Assembly (NCBI RefSeq): GCF_014839805.1 | Contig: NC_051137.1 | Span: 7,367,170 to 7,431,169, forward strand | Reading direction: 5' to 3' | DNA from: Manduca sexta | Taxonomy: Eukaryota > Arthropoda > Insecta > Lepidoptera > Sphingidae | Length of the DNA stretch: 64,000 nt | Shown here: in pieces, positions 37,001 through 47,012 of the stretch | Position numbering within the stretch: position 1 is the first letter of the stretch | Layout of the letters: each line of letters begins with the position of its first letter | Position numbers and translations under genes: made by a program | Notes under the pieces: model-generated | Seen by the model: the letters and a program-made list of their open reading frames with translations, nothing else | Database searches by the model: none | Told to the model about the DNA's origin: nothing

Positions 37001-40000
37001 TAACCGGAGCACACAGTCGATGGATTGAAGCTCGTTGTCGCTTACTCGAAGCTCGTCTAGTCTGAAAATATTACCGAAAATGAAATTAGTCTTAAAATTT
37101 ACTTATTTGTATTTAATAACATATTTATTTAATGATACTAGAGGACGTCCAGTAGTCGTAATTCGACCGTCGAATTTAATATGAATATGTATATATTTTA
37201 TAACAAATATTTTTCTGAACCGTTATTTTTATGAACTATAATTATGCCAAATATAACCCTTCTACATGCGCACATTTTGCTCAAAAAGGATACAGAGTGT
37301 TTTCTTCACATATTAATATATAATATATACTTAGGTATAGGGAGAAGTTTAGACCTTTGCACCGAAATAGGGCTTGACTACTACAGCTTGGTATCTGACT
37401 AAATGGACTGACTGGAGAAAGACCTACTCGGATTTCTTTTAACACAAAGAAAACTCTTTCCTTTCTAACTAAAGTATATTTGTTCAATCTGAATATAAAT
37501 CAATTTGTAAACATGTAAGCTAACATTAAAAGCTTATTGTTCTTCCTCGTTCATATAACAATAAGATTACACAACGGGCGTAGTTAAGAATGAACTTGTT
37601 TTATGTAAATAAGTCTTGTTATCGCTTGCGTTTGATTTATTATACAGTAATGTTACAAAAGGAGATTCTATCGAAACCATTACGGATGTGTGGGTATCGC
37701 AATTGCCTCGTAAAGTACTATGAGCGGTGGAAAATTGATAGTATACTTCAACATTATATTACATAAAATCGTGTTCAAGGAAATTATTCATATGTTAACA
37801 GATACCGATCGTCGATGATATCTATGGTACTGTGGATGTTTATGGGTGGCCCATTTACTCATTTGCCTCCGCAGTTATACTTTTTGACCATGGAGTAATT
37901 GTTTAAACACAGACGAGGACTTCGACTTTAAAAGGTTAGAGGCATCAGAAGTACAGTATTTTTTATGTATATTATGGATGTAATAGTAATATTATTTGTT
38001 GAATGCTTATAATACCTATTACTTATTGATCTGTGATTGAATAACATTTGTTGCCCTTATTTGAATAAAATAAAAATAATTATTATCCCACCCGACGCCG
38101 AGGCAGATCAATTGTTTATTAAATGATATTCACAGTTGATTATATATGCTATAAAAATATATTTTGGTTCAGGCACGTATTGATAAAAGCATAATGTAGC
38201 GATGTTATCATTGAAATCTCCTCAGGTTTAGCAAAAACTCTGCACGAAGAAATGACTATCTTACTAATCTTATCTTAATTTTTATTTTAAACCTTATCTT
38301 ACTAATAATTACGATATTATACATGTGTGTAAATTAATGTTTGTTAGGAGAATATACCAGATCCTGAATTAATGTAGAAGATTACTTTTATCGCACGTAT
38401 TTGCTTCCATGAGTAATAATGTAATTGTTAATCTATCTTTCAAACTGGTGACGCAGGCGTCGTAACGATGGCAGTGAACGTCAACATTGGTAGCGCCAGC
38501 ATTGGCCACGGACACGAACTTACCCGCATACAAGATACTTATATATTATTATTTATTATAATACCAATTATACAAAGAAGATGTTATTTTATTAATAAAG
38601 ATAATTACGGTTATCCTCAGTGTTAATCGAACGGTATTGCATCTTTATCTCTAGTCTCTACTGCATTTGCGTAACGCCCAGAAACCATTATCTCTTGGGG
38701 TTTGCTAATCGTCGAAATTCGTCCGTCGAAGTTATTAAGTAGTAAGTAAAAACACAAATGAAGTATACATACTTGTTATTTTTCTGCACTATTTCTCTAT
38801 ACGAACTTTAATTATGTCAAATCTCACACTTATCCGAGCGTGCAATGTGTTTAAAACGGGGTACTATTTATCCTAGGATAATTAATACAAATAGTTGTTA
38901 TTATCAATAAAATATATAAATATTATAAATTGGTTATATAGAAGAGATAATACATTATAAATGTGCAGATAGAATTTTTGTTTATATAAATTCTGCATAC
39001 AATTATGGATACAACACGTAGTAAGAGCGTATACTATGGGTATCACACGTCATTCTGACGTTCATCAATGAATACTGAATGTGCATAAGAGACGATTATT
39101 TAATAAAAGACAATAAGACAGTAAATATTGTAAAGTTATATGAATAGAGGGTAGAAAACCAGAATGATGAACCACAGTAAGATTATATTTTTGTTTACTT
39201 TTGACAAATTTATGTTCAGTAGCCTAGCATAACGTTATTTTTTATTGTTTCGGTATTTAAAAACTAAAAGTATATAGTGGAACTTTTATCCCGGAAAAAC
39301 TTTTTCGTGCTAGCGAAGCCGCGAGCAAAAGCAAGTAGACCTATAATTCCTAAAGTAGTGCTAAATATTACTGTCATAGTTTATATTATTTATATTTGAA
39401 GTATCTTCCTTTCTAAATTAGGAATATAAGTCAATCGCGAATGATTAATAGGTATGTAATAGTACAACAATGTATGTTTATGAAATAAAGTACTTTCCCT
39501 GTAATCATATTTCCTCTACCAAGTTCTTGCACGGATATTAGAGCGCCGTTTCATCTTTAAATACGATTAAATTAGTGCAGTTTATAAACATTGCTGCCGC
39601 AGGATACACGTTATTATCGATTATTCGCAATAAAATAATAAAATAGATTACGCGCCGTGAGGAATATTTACGTTTTTTTTAAGGTCATGTTATTTTAATT
39701 AGTAATTATTTTTGTCCTGGATATATTTAGTTCAAAAGGCCGATGTTTTTATTACTTAAATAAATGTACTGCAGGAGAATATTAAAAAAAATCGTAATTT
39801 GCTATTTACAATTTTCATAAAAACTTCAACCTTCAGCGTTACATCAATCTTCAATAATGATTAATGGTTGCGCTATTGCGGTAAGAATTTGATCTTTCCA
39901 ACCATACATATTTTTATCGATTTTATGCTCATATTTTTTTTTTTTGTATCATGAGAACTTCATTGCACATCGAGATAACAATCTGATAATGAACTATATT

Positions 40001-43000
40001 ATTTAGTTCCTAATACGTACCTACTATGAAACCTTGCAGTTACTTAGAAAGACGTGTCACATATCATAAAGATCTTTTGTAATGAAGTATCGCTGTTTAT
40101 TTTAGGAAGTTCGTTTTATTATAACTTACAACTCTGTGCCGTCAAACAAAAGAATTCAACAGCCATGTTTGTGCTTATCAACCGATCTTATGTACGGAAC
40201 CTCCAACTAAGGATGCGGTTCGCGGTCGTCTTGTATATTTGATAATGGCATATGACCCAGAAATTCGTTAAGCGAGACTGGCGTAATTAAATTTTTAATA
40301 TTTTAAATTTCACATCTACCAAATACGAAATGGCTGCCATTGTTTTAACTATGATACGCTCAGCAAAAGTGTATTAATTAAATCCTCAGATTTTTAAACT
40401 TTTTAAATTAATACGATAAAATATACTCAATATTTTTTTCGAAATATAGTCTCGTCAAATCTAATTTAATCATATCTTTTTAAACTCTACGGAATTGTCA
40501 GCTTTATAGTCGTGTTTTATTTCTTTGCAACTAGTTGAAAGCACATATGCGGCGTCTAAACTGTATAAATGTTCACTGTTGTTTTCTATTAAAAATAATA
40601 TCACCGTAAACAATTGTTTAAATTGTTCATGACGGAATATGTAACACAAATGTGCAACTGTTACGATCTTTTCAGCAGATTAACAATGACAACCGGTGCA
40701 AAATGGCAGTAAACACTTGCTAAATGCTTTGGTAGGTTAATAAATAAATATAATTTGACTGCCGTTAATTTTAATACCGATTATAATTAATAAAGTCGAG
40801 CGACCCGCCCCTGTATGTATGTATTACATGATATTACGTCCTGTATTACACGATAGTATATGAAACCCATTAAACAATTTTCTATGAGAGTTCACGCATT
40901 AAACAATATTGTGTGAGAGTTCACGTATTAAACAATATTCTGTGAGAGTTCACGTATTAAACATTTTTTTGATTATAAAAAAACTTATTAATGTATGAGA
41001 TTTATTTAAAAGATCCCTAAAAATATCTGAATGTTAGGTAAGTACTAAAAAACATATCGAACAAACTGCGTTGCGTGGTTAATAAGGAGCTAGTGAAGAA
41101 ACAGACACGATTCGCAGATTGCGATTTTAATTTATAGATTAAAAATTAAATAAATATACGTACCTACATGTACAGCTCAGAAATAAATTATATAAAGATA
41201 GTAATAAAAAGGGTCATGGATTGTAGAAATATTGCCTAAAATTGCTTTCTATTTTAAACGAACCTAAAATTCCACTGCCAAAACTAACGAATTTTAAAAC
41301 TGTTTAATTTGACTCACCATTGAATTTACTACACATCCATACAATATTGTGACACATCAATTCAGGCGAAAGTTTCACGGTCAATATTATTATTTTGATT
41401 AAAATAAAAATGTATGTGAATACTTGTTGTGATGAGGCGTTTGGTAAGACTGACCGCAAGTCGCGCCGCCCCACTGACCACGCGTTTAGCAAGCGCCATC
41501 CACCATCAAAGTTGCATACGCATTGTTGTACTTTATCTATCAAGGAATCGAATACACCATAGATTCAACTTCGTTAGTAAACATGCTTTCCTTTTGTATT
41601 CTGCTGTTTTATTTGGCTTTGTTTTTAAGTGTATGAATAATTGCTGCAAACCGCGCTCGTGTCACTATATGAGTTATCTATTGAAGAAAGAAAATTGAGA
41701 TTTCGTTTTAGTTCATATTTAATAATTATAAATTATCATCGTGTCGTTTATCTGTCTGTTGATACAAAACACGGTGAAGAAGCAAACACGTTTCTTGGAT
41801 GTCAGAAAATCTCTCTGTCTACACAAATTTATTTAATTTAAAACATCCATATGTAGTATTGCATACTCTATAGAAAACTTTAACGTGACTACTACTCAAC
41901 ATATTATTTTTTTAAATATTTTGATTTAAATTATTAAAAAATTATGTATGATTAAATTTTTTTATCATTCCAATGCAGATGTTTCCTTATTAAGTTTGCT
42001 TTAAAATAAAATAGTATATAAGTAGACATTGCTATATTAAATTTTGTTGCAAATCAATTGCATCTCATCGGAAGCAAGTGGTATAATTTTTCCTAATAAA
42101 GAAATAATTGTAGACCTAAACAACAAAATAATCACAAGTTGACTACAAAGCTCATTAAAATAGGTAAGGTGAGCTAATAGGGGTTGTACGAAGCGAAGTG
42201 AACGTAACTCGGCACGCTTCGGCGAACAGATGTAGATACACTGCACCTACTACCCGGCGCGTACGCAAGCGCTCACTTAAAAAAATTAGCACACAACGGA
42301 AACATAATTTACTTTAACGAGCGTACTTGAAAAACTATGATGACGATCCGATCGTGATAGATCATTCTGGTAATCATTCATCACTGTCACAACTTCGGTG
42401 CTTCGATTATCGCTTAAAGTTTCTATTTGTACAGGGCTGTGATTCGCTAATCCAAATATGGTATATAAGATTTTTTGTTTTGCATTCACTTCCTGCTTTC
42501 TAAGATACTAGGTTAACTATCATAATAAAATATACTTGTAGTTTATTTCATATTGTATAAACATATATACGTCGTATTATTAGGTATGGCTCGTGGCTTC
42601 GCCGCGTGAAATGACTTTCCTGTTACAAAAGTCCCTAAAATACTACAAGACGAGAGTGCCTTGTACATTTAAAAATCAGATTATTCTTATCATACGAATG
42701 TATTGGGTACTAATAAATTTGAAAGACCTTTCCCGAAATAAATCTGCTGGTGCGTCTATAACTGGCTAAGATAACTAGTGTCTTTGTGTACCTAATTTTT
42801 ATGCCCGTGTATAAAATACTTTTAGAAGTTTCTGCATTTACTTCTAATAAAAAATCTAAAGATTTACATATACATTCGCATTGGCAAGATTATTTAGTAA
42901 ATTCAAATCTCTAAGTTATTTAAAAACGAGCGGTTTTTAGAATTAAAACAAGTAAGGCTAAGATATTTCTGAGAGATGCCGGTCTGTCACGCACCACCGG

Positions 43001-46000
43001 CCGAGCGTTACCGAATGGAACTAGCTATGGCCTCATACGACCATATGTACGCGTTTGACTCATCCTCAAACTTAGATATCTGCTAACTGAGCTTCGAAGA
43101 TCTGAGTGGTTAAATAACTTGAGCAAGTACACTGAATTGAGCCATAGTTTGAAATTGACTTGGGTAATCTGGTTTAGTTTGTAGAATATAATTTTATCTA
43201 GTTATATAATTATTTTTAACACGTCTTAAACATTTCCTTTAATGATTCAGCAGATTAATTCATCAATAAATTTGCGGGTAGTAGGATATAATTTATATCC
43301 GCCCGGATAGCTACCACGCTACACAAGGTGTTAAAAATAATTTTTACATATGTATCACTTCAAAAATAAATTATATAACGGAATACCGTTTTCAGTCTCT
43401 ACCAATGCTAATATTATAATTAAAACAAATGGGATACATTAGTATTTTTAGGTTATACTTTCATCGGAATACAGTACATAGCTATAAATACGAATAATTT
43501 TGTAAACACAAATTGCTTTTAATGTAAACGCTCTACCAAAAACATAATATAAACGAAAACTTACTGTGTAAGCTGACATATTTCTGAAGGCAGCTCCGTA
43601 ATTCTATTGTCACTGATGTCCAGATGAGTAAGCGACTGCAGACTCCACACTTGAGGCGGGAGTGTGGCGAGGGCATTTCCTTGAAGACGAAGAACTCTTA
43701 CAGTAAAGGCACTGACAGCATGCTCGGCAATCGAGTCTCCGAGGAACCCTCGACTTCCACCGCTAAGGTCTAACACGTTTGGTGGCTGGGTGCTCTGTGT
43801 CGCCTATACGAAAGAAATATAAATATTTATTTGACGTTGTGACTAATCCGTAGTGGCTCCGTGACGAAGTGTTAAGTAATCACAAACTATACATCGTGAT
43901 TTTATAGTCGTTTTGGAACCAAAATGTGGTTCCTTAGAACAATTTGTAGGACCAAAAAAAAATAGTGAATTAATTGTACTATTGATAATTTAAAAGAAAG
44001 AGTTTTTGATTTATTTTTCACTCGTTCGAGTTTGATAATGATAGTAACGTCGCGACAATTAATTCATAGTTATGAATAGCACTGATCGTAGTAGTACGTG
44101 AGATTTAGTTGCATTACCACGAGTTCTCATTTATTATTCGTAACATTAAATTTAATGTTTATAAAAAAAAATATTTTATTACATTGGTATTTTTTTAAAC
44201 TCTAATATTGACACAAAATTTAAAAATTTCGTTTCCAAAACTACTATAAAATCAGAGTGTATACATGAACTTAAAACAATAAAGTATTTTAGCTCTTTAA
44301 AACGAATTGTAAATTTAATATTAGGCGTAGCTACTGAAATTCATAACTAATTGTGTGATTTTTGAAAATGATTTATGATAATCTAAATCTAGGCTTATAA
44401 GGAATAATTAATTATTTATGTAAATGTAATAATATTGCGAAGATTAAATCATAGGTGGGCACGAAACACAATAAATTTACAACGCACCATAATTTCATTT
44501 TTCTTTTCGAGTACGCTAGGTTCCAAGCTATCTAAGAAGACATCTTCAACAGTTTGCTGTGAGAACACGTCGAGACTATCTACCTCCTCGTCAGACTTCA
44601 TTGTGTTGCTTTCAACCATAACAACTTTTCACTTCACTTACACTGCCCCACACATTATGAAGTCACTTAAGATAATCACATAATGATACAGTAACTCAAT
44701 TGTAGTAGTGAACAATTTTATAAAACCAAAGTCCTTTAAGAAATACTGTCTCATTACATCGAATTTTGATTCTGCAGGGTGACAGCATTCGTCTGTCGCG
44801 GTGCCTAGTCACGAGGCCGTCGAACTTCGTTCATTGTTATTCCCAAAGACTATGGAAATATCTACATTACTTCATTATTCCGATCACGAAAATGCTACTT
44901 GCATAAACGACTTTTATGCCCTTGGTGTTGTATTGTTTTCTGGAAATCATCATAATGACGATTTCTGATAAGCATCTCGCAGTGTTCACTGGAAGGCTCT
45001 TGTTTTTGCACAGTTGACGGTCAATCGTATGTGAAATTTAATGATGCATTTATGCCTTCACCAACTAAGAATGATAGATGAAAAGTGTCACTCAAGTATT
45101 TTAAAAGAAATAGAAAGCTAATGTGCACCGTGGTCGCTACGAGTAGCTTTTTCGTAGTGCGTTGTTCGGTTGGCGCGATATCACTGCCAAGCGCGCTCTC
45201 TGCTTTGTACATTTCAACCGTGACATTTCTTTCAGGGTGATGTTGCATTTAGATTTTTTTGTTGTTGTTATATAGAATAGTATTAATATTCAAAATTTTA
45301 ATTCCAAAAATAATATTAATAACGTCAGTGAAAATATTATCTACACAGCCAAACGAGAAGTTGTATAGGCTCAATGATTTTTGTAAATAATATTTTTTTG
45401 TTGTAAAAGTGACAAAGAGCTAATAAACATTTCATTATTACTTAATTGAGTAAGTATATTTTTTGCATACCTATTACCTCCGAAAAGTATCTCTTATTTA
45501 CAATTAATACATATCTACTGCAAAGATATATTTTTTTACATATATGAAATATAAAGGTTGCGATTTACGTATCAACTGCCATAATATTTAAATTGGTTAC
45601 TATATTTCTTAAATAATTCAACTAAGTGGGTCATAAGAAATAGATTTTAATACGCTAATTTTATTATCTAATACCGTGTATCATTACTTTTAATGTATTT
45701 TCCAAATTGCATTGTTCTATATCTACAACGATATTGTTATGGTGTTTATATGTATTCACCAATTATTATTATTATACCGTAAATAATTACATACTACCGT
45801 TGAGACAGCCCTATCGAGATAAAACTAAACCGGCGTATTGAAACGTCAAAAGCTTGATAAACTTCAGTTTCTACCAATTTGCTACTGTTATGTTGTCGGT
45901 TCGTTAGTTTGAGAAGTGTACCGGAATCAAATCCTCAATCATCTGCTAAGTGTTTGCACATTCCGTGAAGCAAACAGATGACACTAAATGCTAAGCAGAC

Positions 46001-47012
46001 GAGATATGCTCTGCTTACATTTACGTAACCGCGTTAGAAATGCTTTCTGATGTAACCATAAGTAAGTTTTTAACTCTAACATAAATATGATATTTGTGTA
46101 ACATTAAGATAATAAACATATTTACCTCTTTAAGCCAGCAAAACCACATGTTTCTCTCCCAAACAGTGTTGAATCCCAGGAAAATATGAGCTGTTATCGC
46201 ATCTCCAGATAGTCCTTGAGATAGAGGTTTCACACACAACACCAGTTTTTGAGCTTTTGGTGGACAAAATTCGATGCTGCCGCCACTTAATTCCAGCATT
46301 TCCCAATTAGTACCTGAAAAATATATTTTTTTTCAATATTTCTCAAGGTGCAAACTCCTATGTTATACTATATTTTATACATACCATAAGTGTATAATCT
46401 GGACCCCATAATCTGAGCTGGCTTGGGCTTCCATTGTGGAAAAACATGTCCTTTAAGAACATGCAAAGTTCCCGACCTCATCACTCTGCTATGCCGTGCA
46501 GACGGGCCGGTGCACCACCGTAACGTATGACGTAACTCAGGATCGACAGCCATGCGGAGTCTGCGAGCTTCGGACTTCCATCCACATGTGGCCAGAAACT
46601 GCTCTTGAATTCGTAACGGGAATTCATCGTTCTCCAATCTCCGTGATTTTTCACCGCCAATTTGCACCCAGAGTGACAATTCGTCTCCTAGCCCCAGCTT
46701 CTTATTTACATCTTCAACGGTGGTGTTCAGCGCGACCTTGACAAGTTTGCTGGGAGCGTCGACGGCGAATGGCTCGAGGCCTTCAAAAACCCGGATCCAA
46801 CCGTAATCATTATGAGGCTTGAAGCCGCGTGTTGAGGCAAGCCGGCGCAGAGACTTGTGGCGAACGTGGGGCGATGATGCGTGCAGCCCATCGTCGCAGA
46901 CCATGGCGCGGGCAGCGCGGCGGGACGGCGGCAGGTGGTCGCGAAGTGCGGACGCCGGCGGCGCAATGCCCGCGCGCCTGCTCCGCGCCGGACTCGGCGC
47001 CAGCCGTTGCAT
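31728..47012 (-). CDS. Phlpp: PH-domain leucine-rich-repeat protein phosphatase (PHLPP)
   Basis: PHLPP phosphatases remove the activating hydrophobic-motif phosphate from Akt and PKC. Seven exons join in phase: 47012-46385, 46313-46126, 43803-43565, 37061-36950, 36517-36395, 35088-34935, 34078-31728, giving 1264 residues. In order: a basic N-terminus; RA/ubiquitin-like domain (about 70-166, from GWIRVFEG); PH domain (about 178-272, ending FCWLKE); leucine-rich repeats (about 280-750, e.g. LVSLDLSHN, VEIDVSYNKLTLLP); PP2C-like domain (about 764-1010, with FAVIDGETDTEVP and FLILGNGNFWNAIS); and a 250-residue tail ending TTEL, a class I PDZ ligand. The domain order and 'DGD/DGE...EVP' form are PHLPP-specific. 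Start taken at the first ATG after an in-frame stop; an upstream exon cannot be excluded. Confidence 0.93.
34235..34440 (+). repeat. Degenerate SINE copy in a Phlpp intron
   Basis: Diverged copy of the SINE at 35171: 'ggcaaagtgatattaggttt', 'gctggagtctgaaatgtg', 'aaaagtggatgaactagttg' and 'ccctacccctt'. The head with the pol III boxes is lost or unreadable. Confidence 0.6.
34935..35088 (-). CDS. Phlpp: Phlpp exon 6 (LRR)
   Basis: Acceptor 'tatattccag'; donor AACC|GTGAGT. Encodes HLVSLDLSHNSVEVL, LRELDASHNALQHI and LRTLRAPHN. Confidence 0.92.
35171..35450 (+). repeat. Best-preserved tRNA-derived SINE
   Basis: A-box-like 'tggcgtagtacgg' (35180-35192) and B box GGTTCGAATCC (35211-35221) lie 20 bases apart, as in a tRNA. 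The body contains a strong stem-loop (arms 35286-35308 and 35319-35342). Copies or fragments occur at 1997, 5098, 16550, 34235 and 56455. It sits in a Phlpp intron in antisense orientation to the gene. Confidence 0.75.
35745..35978 (+). repeat. Dispersed SINE-like repeat
   Basis: Shares 'gacaaagtg', 'gagtgggttc', 'gactgacgagagatta/gaatgacgagagatga', 'acgcgac...cactta' and the final 'taccaccag' with 50245-50512; a minus copy is at 15906-16149 and a fragment at 43268-43320. Confidence 0.65.
36395..36517 (-). CDS. Phlpp: Phlpp exon 5 (LRR with charged insert)
   Basis: Acceptor 'tattacag'; donor TGAA|GTGAGT. Begins with a charged non-LRR stretch (NNKKMAPDDDTKSDYRG), then PLTNVDLRHNRLKGSIILG. Confidence 0.88.
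36950..37061 (-). CDS. Phlpp: Phlpp exon 4 (LRR)
   Basis: Acceptor 'atattttcag'; encodes LDELRVSDNELQSI and LPRLRILIAARNLIS. The only donor that keeps phase with exon 5 is GGG|GTCAGT; a stronger-looking GTAGGT ten bases earlier would break the frame. Confidence 0.85.
37137..37285 (+). repeat. Dispersed repeat, family of 24645
   Basis: 'aattcgaccgtcgaattta', then 'tatgaactataattatgcca' and 'catgcgcacattttgctcaa', matching 24645-24805 and 38690-38880. Confidence 0.55.
37286..38689. other. Part of Phlpp intron 3, nothing recognised
   Basis: AT-rich intron sequence; no gene or repeat recognised. Confidence 0.5.
38690..38880 (+). repeat. Dispersed repeat, family of 24645
   Basis: 'gaaattcgtccgtcgaagtt', 'ctatacgaactttaattatg' and a 'gagcgtgcaatgtgttt' block match the other two copies. 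Confidence 0.55.
39255..39340 (+). repeat. Tail fragment of the 18300 repeat
   Basis: 'agtatatagtggaacttttatcc' in part ('tatagtggaactttta') and 'cgtgctagcgaagccgcgag' match the last 80 bases of 18300-18795. Confidence 0.55.
39341..40868. other. Part of Phlpp intron 3, nothing recognised
   Basis: AT-rich intron; a short frame at 40054-40242 is not supported as a gene. Confidence 0.45.
40869..40966 (+). repeat. 29-bp minisatellite
   Basis: Four starts of 'attaaacaat' at 40869, 40898, 40927 and 40956 give an exact 29-base period; three full units and a partial one. Units share 'gtgagagttcacgt' with a few substitutions, and no spacer lies between them. Confidence 0.9.
40970..42580. other. Part of Phlpp intron 3
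   Basis: AT-rich intron. A GC-richer patch at 41425-41520 opens frames on both strands but resembles no known protein. Confidence 0.4.
42585..42790 (+). repeat. TE-tail type repeat
   Basis: 'ggctcgtggcttcgccgcgt' followed by 'gaaatgactttcctgttac' resembles 17638-17835 and other non-LTR 3' regions. Confidence 0.45.
42960..43165 (+). other. GC-richer segment of unknown nature
   Basis: A 36-codon frame starts at 42976 (MPVCHAPPAERYRMELAMA) and ends at a TAA near 43086. It has no splice context in the Phlpp strand and may be a dispersed repeat. Not claimed as a gene. Confidence 0.2.
43268..43320 (-). repeat. Repeat fragment of the 35745 family
   Basis: 'ggtagtaggatataatttat' and 'ccgcccggatagctaccac' match the end of the 50245 copy in reverse. 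Confidence 0.55.
43565..43803 (-). CDS. Phlpp: Phlpp exon 3 (first LRRs)
   Basis: Acceptor 'tttcgtatag'; donor ACACA|GTAAGT. Encodes NVLDLSGGSRGF, VRVLRLQGNALATLPPQVW and LTHLDISDNRITELPSEICQ: the first leucine-rich repeats. Confidence 0.93.
44449..44619 (-). CDS. Phlpp: Possible alternative first exon of Phlpp
   Basis: A 56-codon minus-strand frame starts at ATG 44619 (MVESNTMKSDEEVDSLDVF). It is acidic and looks coding by codon use. A donor ATG|GTGCGT after codon 44 (44488) is phase 0, the phase needed by Phlpp exon 3 at 43803. Joined this way it would give about 1036 residues lacking the RA-like and PH domains. No good acceptor precedes it, so a first exon fits better than an internal one. 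A chance frame or separate small gene remains possible. Confidence 0.4.
   Translation of the reverse strand: MVESNTMKSDEEVDSLDVFSQQTVEDVFLDSLEPSVLEKKNEIMVRCKFIVFRAHL
44620..45250 (-). promoter_or_regulatory. Possible internal promoter region of Phlpp
   Basis: GC-richer, non-repeat sequence (for example the 'gagagcgcgc' segment on the minus strand near 45190-45200) directly upstream of the candidate alternative first exon. It would suit a promoter or 5' UTR; no core elements were identified. Confidence 0.2.
45251..46125. other. Part of Phlpp intron 2
   Basis: AT-rich; no feature beyond the upstream side of exon 2. Confidence 0.5.
46126..46313 (-). CDS. Phlpp: Phlpp exon 2 (PH domain)
   Basis: Acceptor 'atttttcag'; donor AAGAG|GTAAAT. 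Encodes TNWEMLELSGGSIEFCPPK through MWFCWLKE, the PH-domain core and C-terminal helix. Confidence 0.92.
46385..47012 (-). CDS. Phlpp: Phlpp exon 1 (RA-like domain, PH start)
   Basis: Starts ATG at 47012 (MQRLAPSPARSRRAG) and ends TATG|GTATGT. A TAA lies in frame upstream near 47103. Encodes the Arg/Ala/Pro-rich N-terminus, the RA-like domain and SGTLHVLKGHVFPQW of the PH domain. The plus-strand frames over 46819-47099 are GC-rich shadows. Confidence 0.85.

Noticed and set aside
40869..40966. CRISPR-like array of 29-bp repeats
   Set aside because: Units abut with no spacers and the genome is eukaryotic; it is a minisatellite.
44449..44619. Internal Phlpp exon between the PH and LRR exons
   Set aside because: Exons 2 and 3 already join in phase to give a family-like sequence, and no acceptor precedes this frame; kept only as a possible first exon.
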